A stretch of DNA of 64,000 nucleotides from Geminicoccaceae bacterium (lineage in GTDB: Bacteria; Pseudomonadota; Alphaproteobacteria; Geminicoccales; Geminicoccaceae), in NCBI GenBank assembly GCA_020638495.1, contig JACKIN010000014.1, positions 42,606-106,605 of the forward strand. The letters run 5' to 3'. Below the pieces are notes generated by a model. That model was not told the DNA's origin and made no database searches. It saw only the letters and a list, made by a program, of their open reading frames with translations. The position numbers and the translations under genes are program-made. Below, one piece after another: positions 63,705 through 64,000 of this stretch. How positions within the stretch are numbered: position 1 is the stretch's first letter; the number at the start of each line of letters is the position of its first letter.

Positions 63705-64000
63705 ATGTCCGAGCTCGACGCCGTCCTCGCGCGGATCGACGAGGATTTCGATCAGTCGCTCGAGCGCCTCTTCACCCTCCTGCGCATCAAGTCGATCTCG
63801 ACCGATTCGGCCTATGCCGGCGACTGCCGGGCCTGCGCCGACTGGCTGGTCGAGGATCTCCGCTCCATCGGCTTCGAGGCGAGTGCCAGAACCACGCCCG
63901 GCCACCCCATCGTCGTCGCCCATGACCGGAACGCCGGCGGCGCATCCGCCCTCTTCTACGGCCATTACGACGTCCAGCCGGTCGACCCGATCGAGCTCTG
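63705..64000 (+). CDS. M20-family metallopeptidase/dipeptidase (N-terminal part)
   Basis: The first ~98 residues of an M20 peptidase; the gene continues past the right edge. The start region is typical (LERLFTLLRIKSISTDS, ACADWLVEDLRSIGFEA), and the first metal-binding motif is ALFYGHYDVQPVDP with His and Asp. ATG 63705 has GGGAGGTCACCC upstream. Directly after an AbgT-like transporter, it may cleave an imported amino-acid conjugate. Confidence 0.9.
   Translation, partial: MSELDAVLARIDEDFDQSLERLFTLLRIKSISTDSAYAGDCRACADWLVEDLRSIGFEASARTTPGHPIVVAHDRNAGGASALFYGHYDVQPVDPIEL

Overview
The window is GC-rich (roughly 70% by eye), densely coded, and reads like a chromosomal segment of an alphaproteobacterium, probably Rhodospirillales- or Geminicoccales-like. 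The grounds are the fliR-flhB order, a LapG-type transglutaminase-like peptidase, BolA next to a CGFS glutaredoxin, an hthp-ric-nsrR stress locus, and many binding-protein-dependent transporters. I see no rRNA, tRNA or CRISPR array.

Layout. 1-4.4 kb: end of fliR, flhB, a periplasmic cysteine peptidase and a membrane PAS/HD-GYP-like sensor whose HD dyad is lost. 4.8-8.3 kb: fabI and ackA 3 nt apart, then a polyphosphate kinase 2. 8.6-16.6 kb: a sugar locus with a class I aldolase (preceded by a hairpin and a terminator), an FGGY kinase and a complete RbsABC/RhaSTPQ-type ABC importer, interrupted by a bacterioferritin gene that lacks the heme-ligand Met. 16.7-19.1 kb: hexameric tyrosine-coordinated heme protein, di-iron Fe-S repair protein (Ric), an NsrR-like Rrf2 regulator with two operator-like palindromes, a small DUF6522-like protein and a CBS protein. 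19.2-21.3 kb: an orphan contractile tail sheath gene followed by a coupled, frameshifted small gene.

21.4-32.4 kb: a catabolic locus. Eight minus-strand genes (enolase-superfamily dehydratase, peptide-type ABC importer, two paralogous DoeB/aspartoacylase-like deacylases) diverge from a second enolase-superfamily enzyme and a threonine-aldolase-like PLP enzyme, around a 16-bp perfect palindrome. 32.4-33.1 kb: a RelE/HigB-type toxin-antitoxin pair with its own operator palindrome. 33.2-36.7 kb: a CaCA antiporter and an unusual SDR-SPW-VKOR fusion. 37-46.1 kb: a coupled module of a LysM/Ig-like envelope protein, a 1618-residue secreted protein with about 15 PKD-like repeats, and a membrane adenylate cyclase. 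46.2-52.7 kb: housekeeping genes (purQ, purL, bolA, grxD, rpsD), a DUF3108-like protein, a potassium-channel-like protein and a Rieske ferredoxin.

52.7-55.1 kb: a ferredoxin reductase gene cleanly split by a 1185-bp IS630-type element with a TA duplication. Removing the element restores a 413-codon frame. The transposase gene is itself broken by two related palindromic elements of about 60 bp. Each has two hairpins around a conserved linker, and base changes in the stems are compensated; this is the most novel-looking signal in the window. 55.2-64 kb: a second catabolic locus with a polyamine-type ABC importer (minus strand) diverging from an N-formylglutamate amidohydrolase-like protein, a glutamine-synthetase-like ligase, an isochorismatase-fold hydrolase, an AbgT-family transporter and the start of an M20 peptidase.
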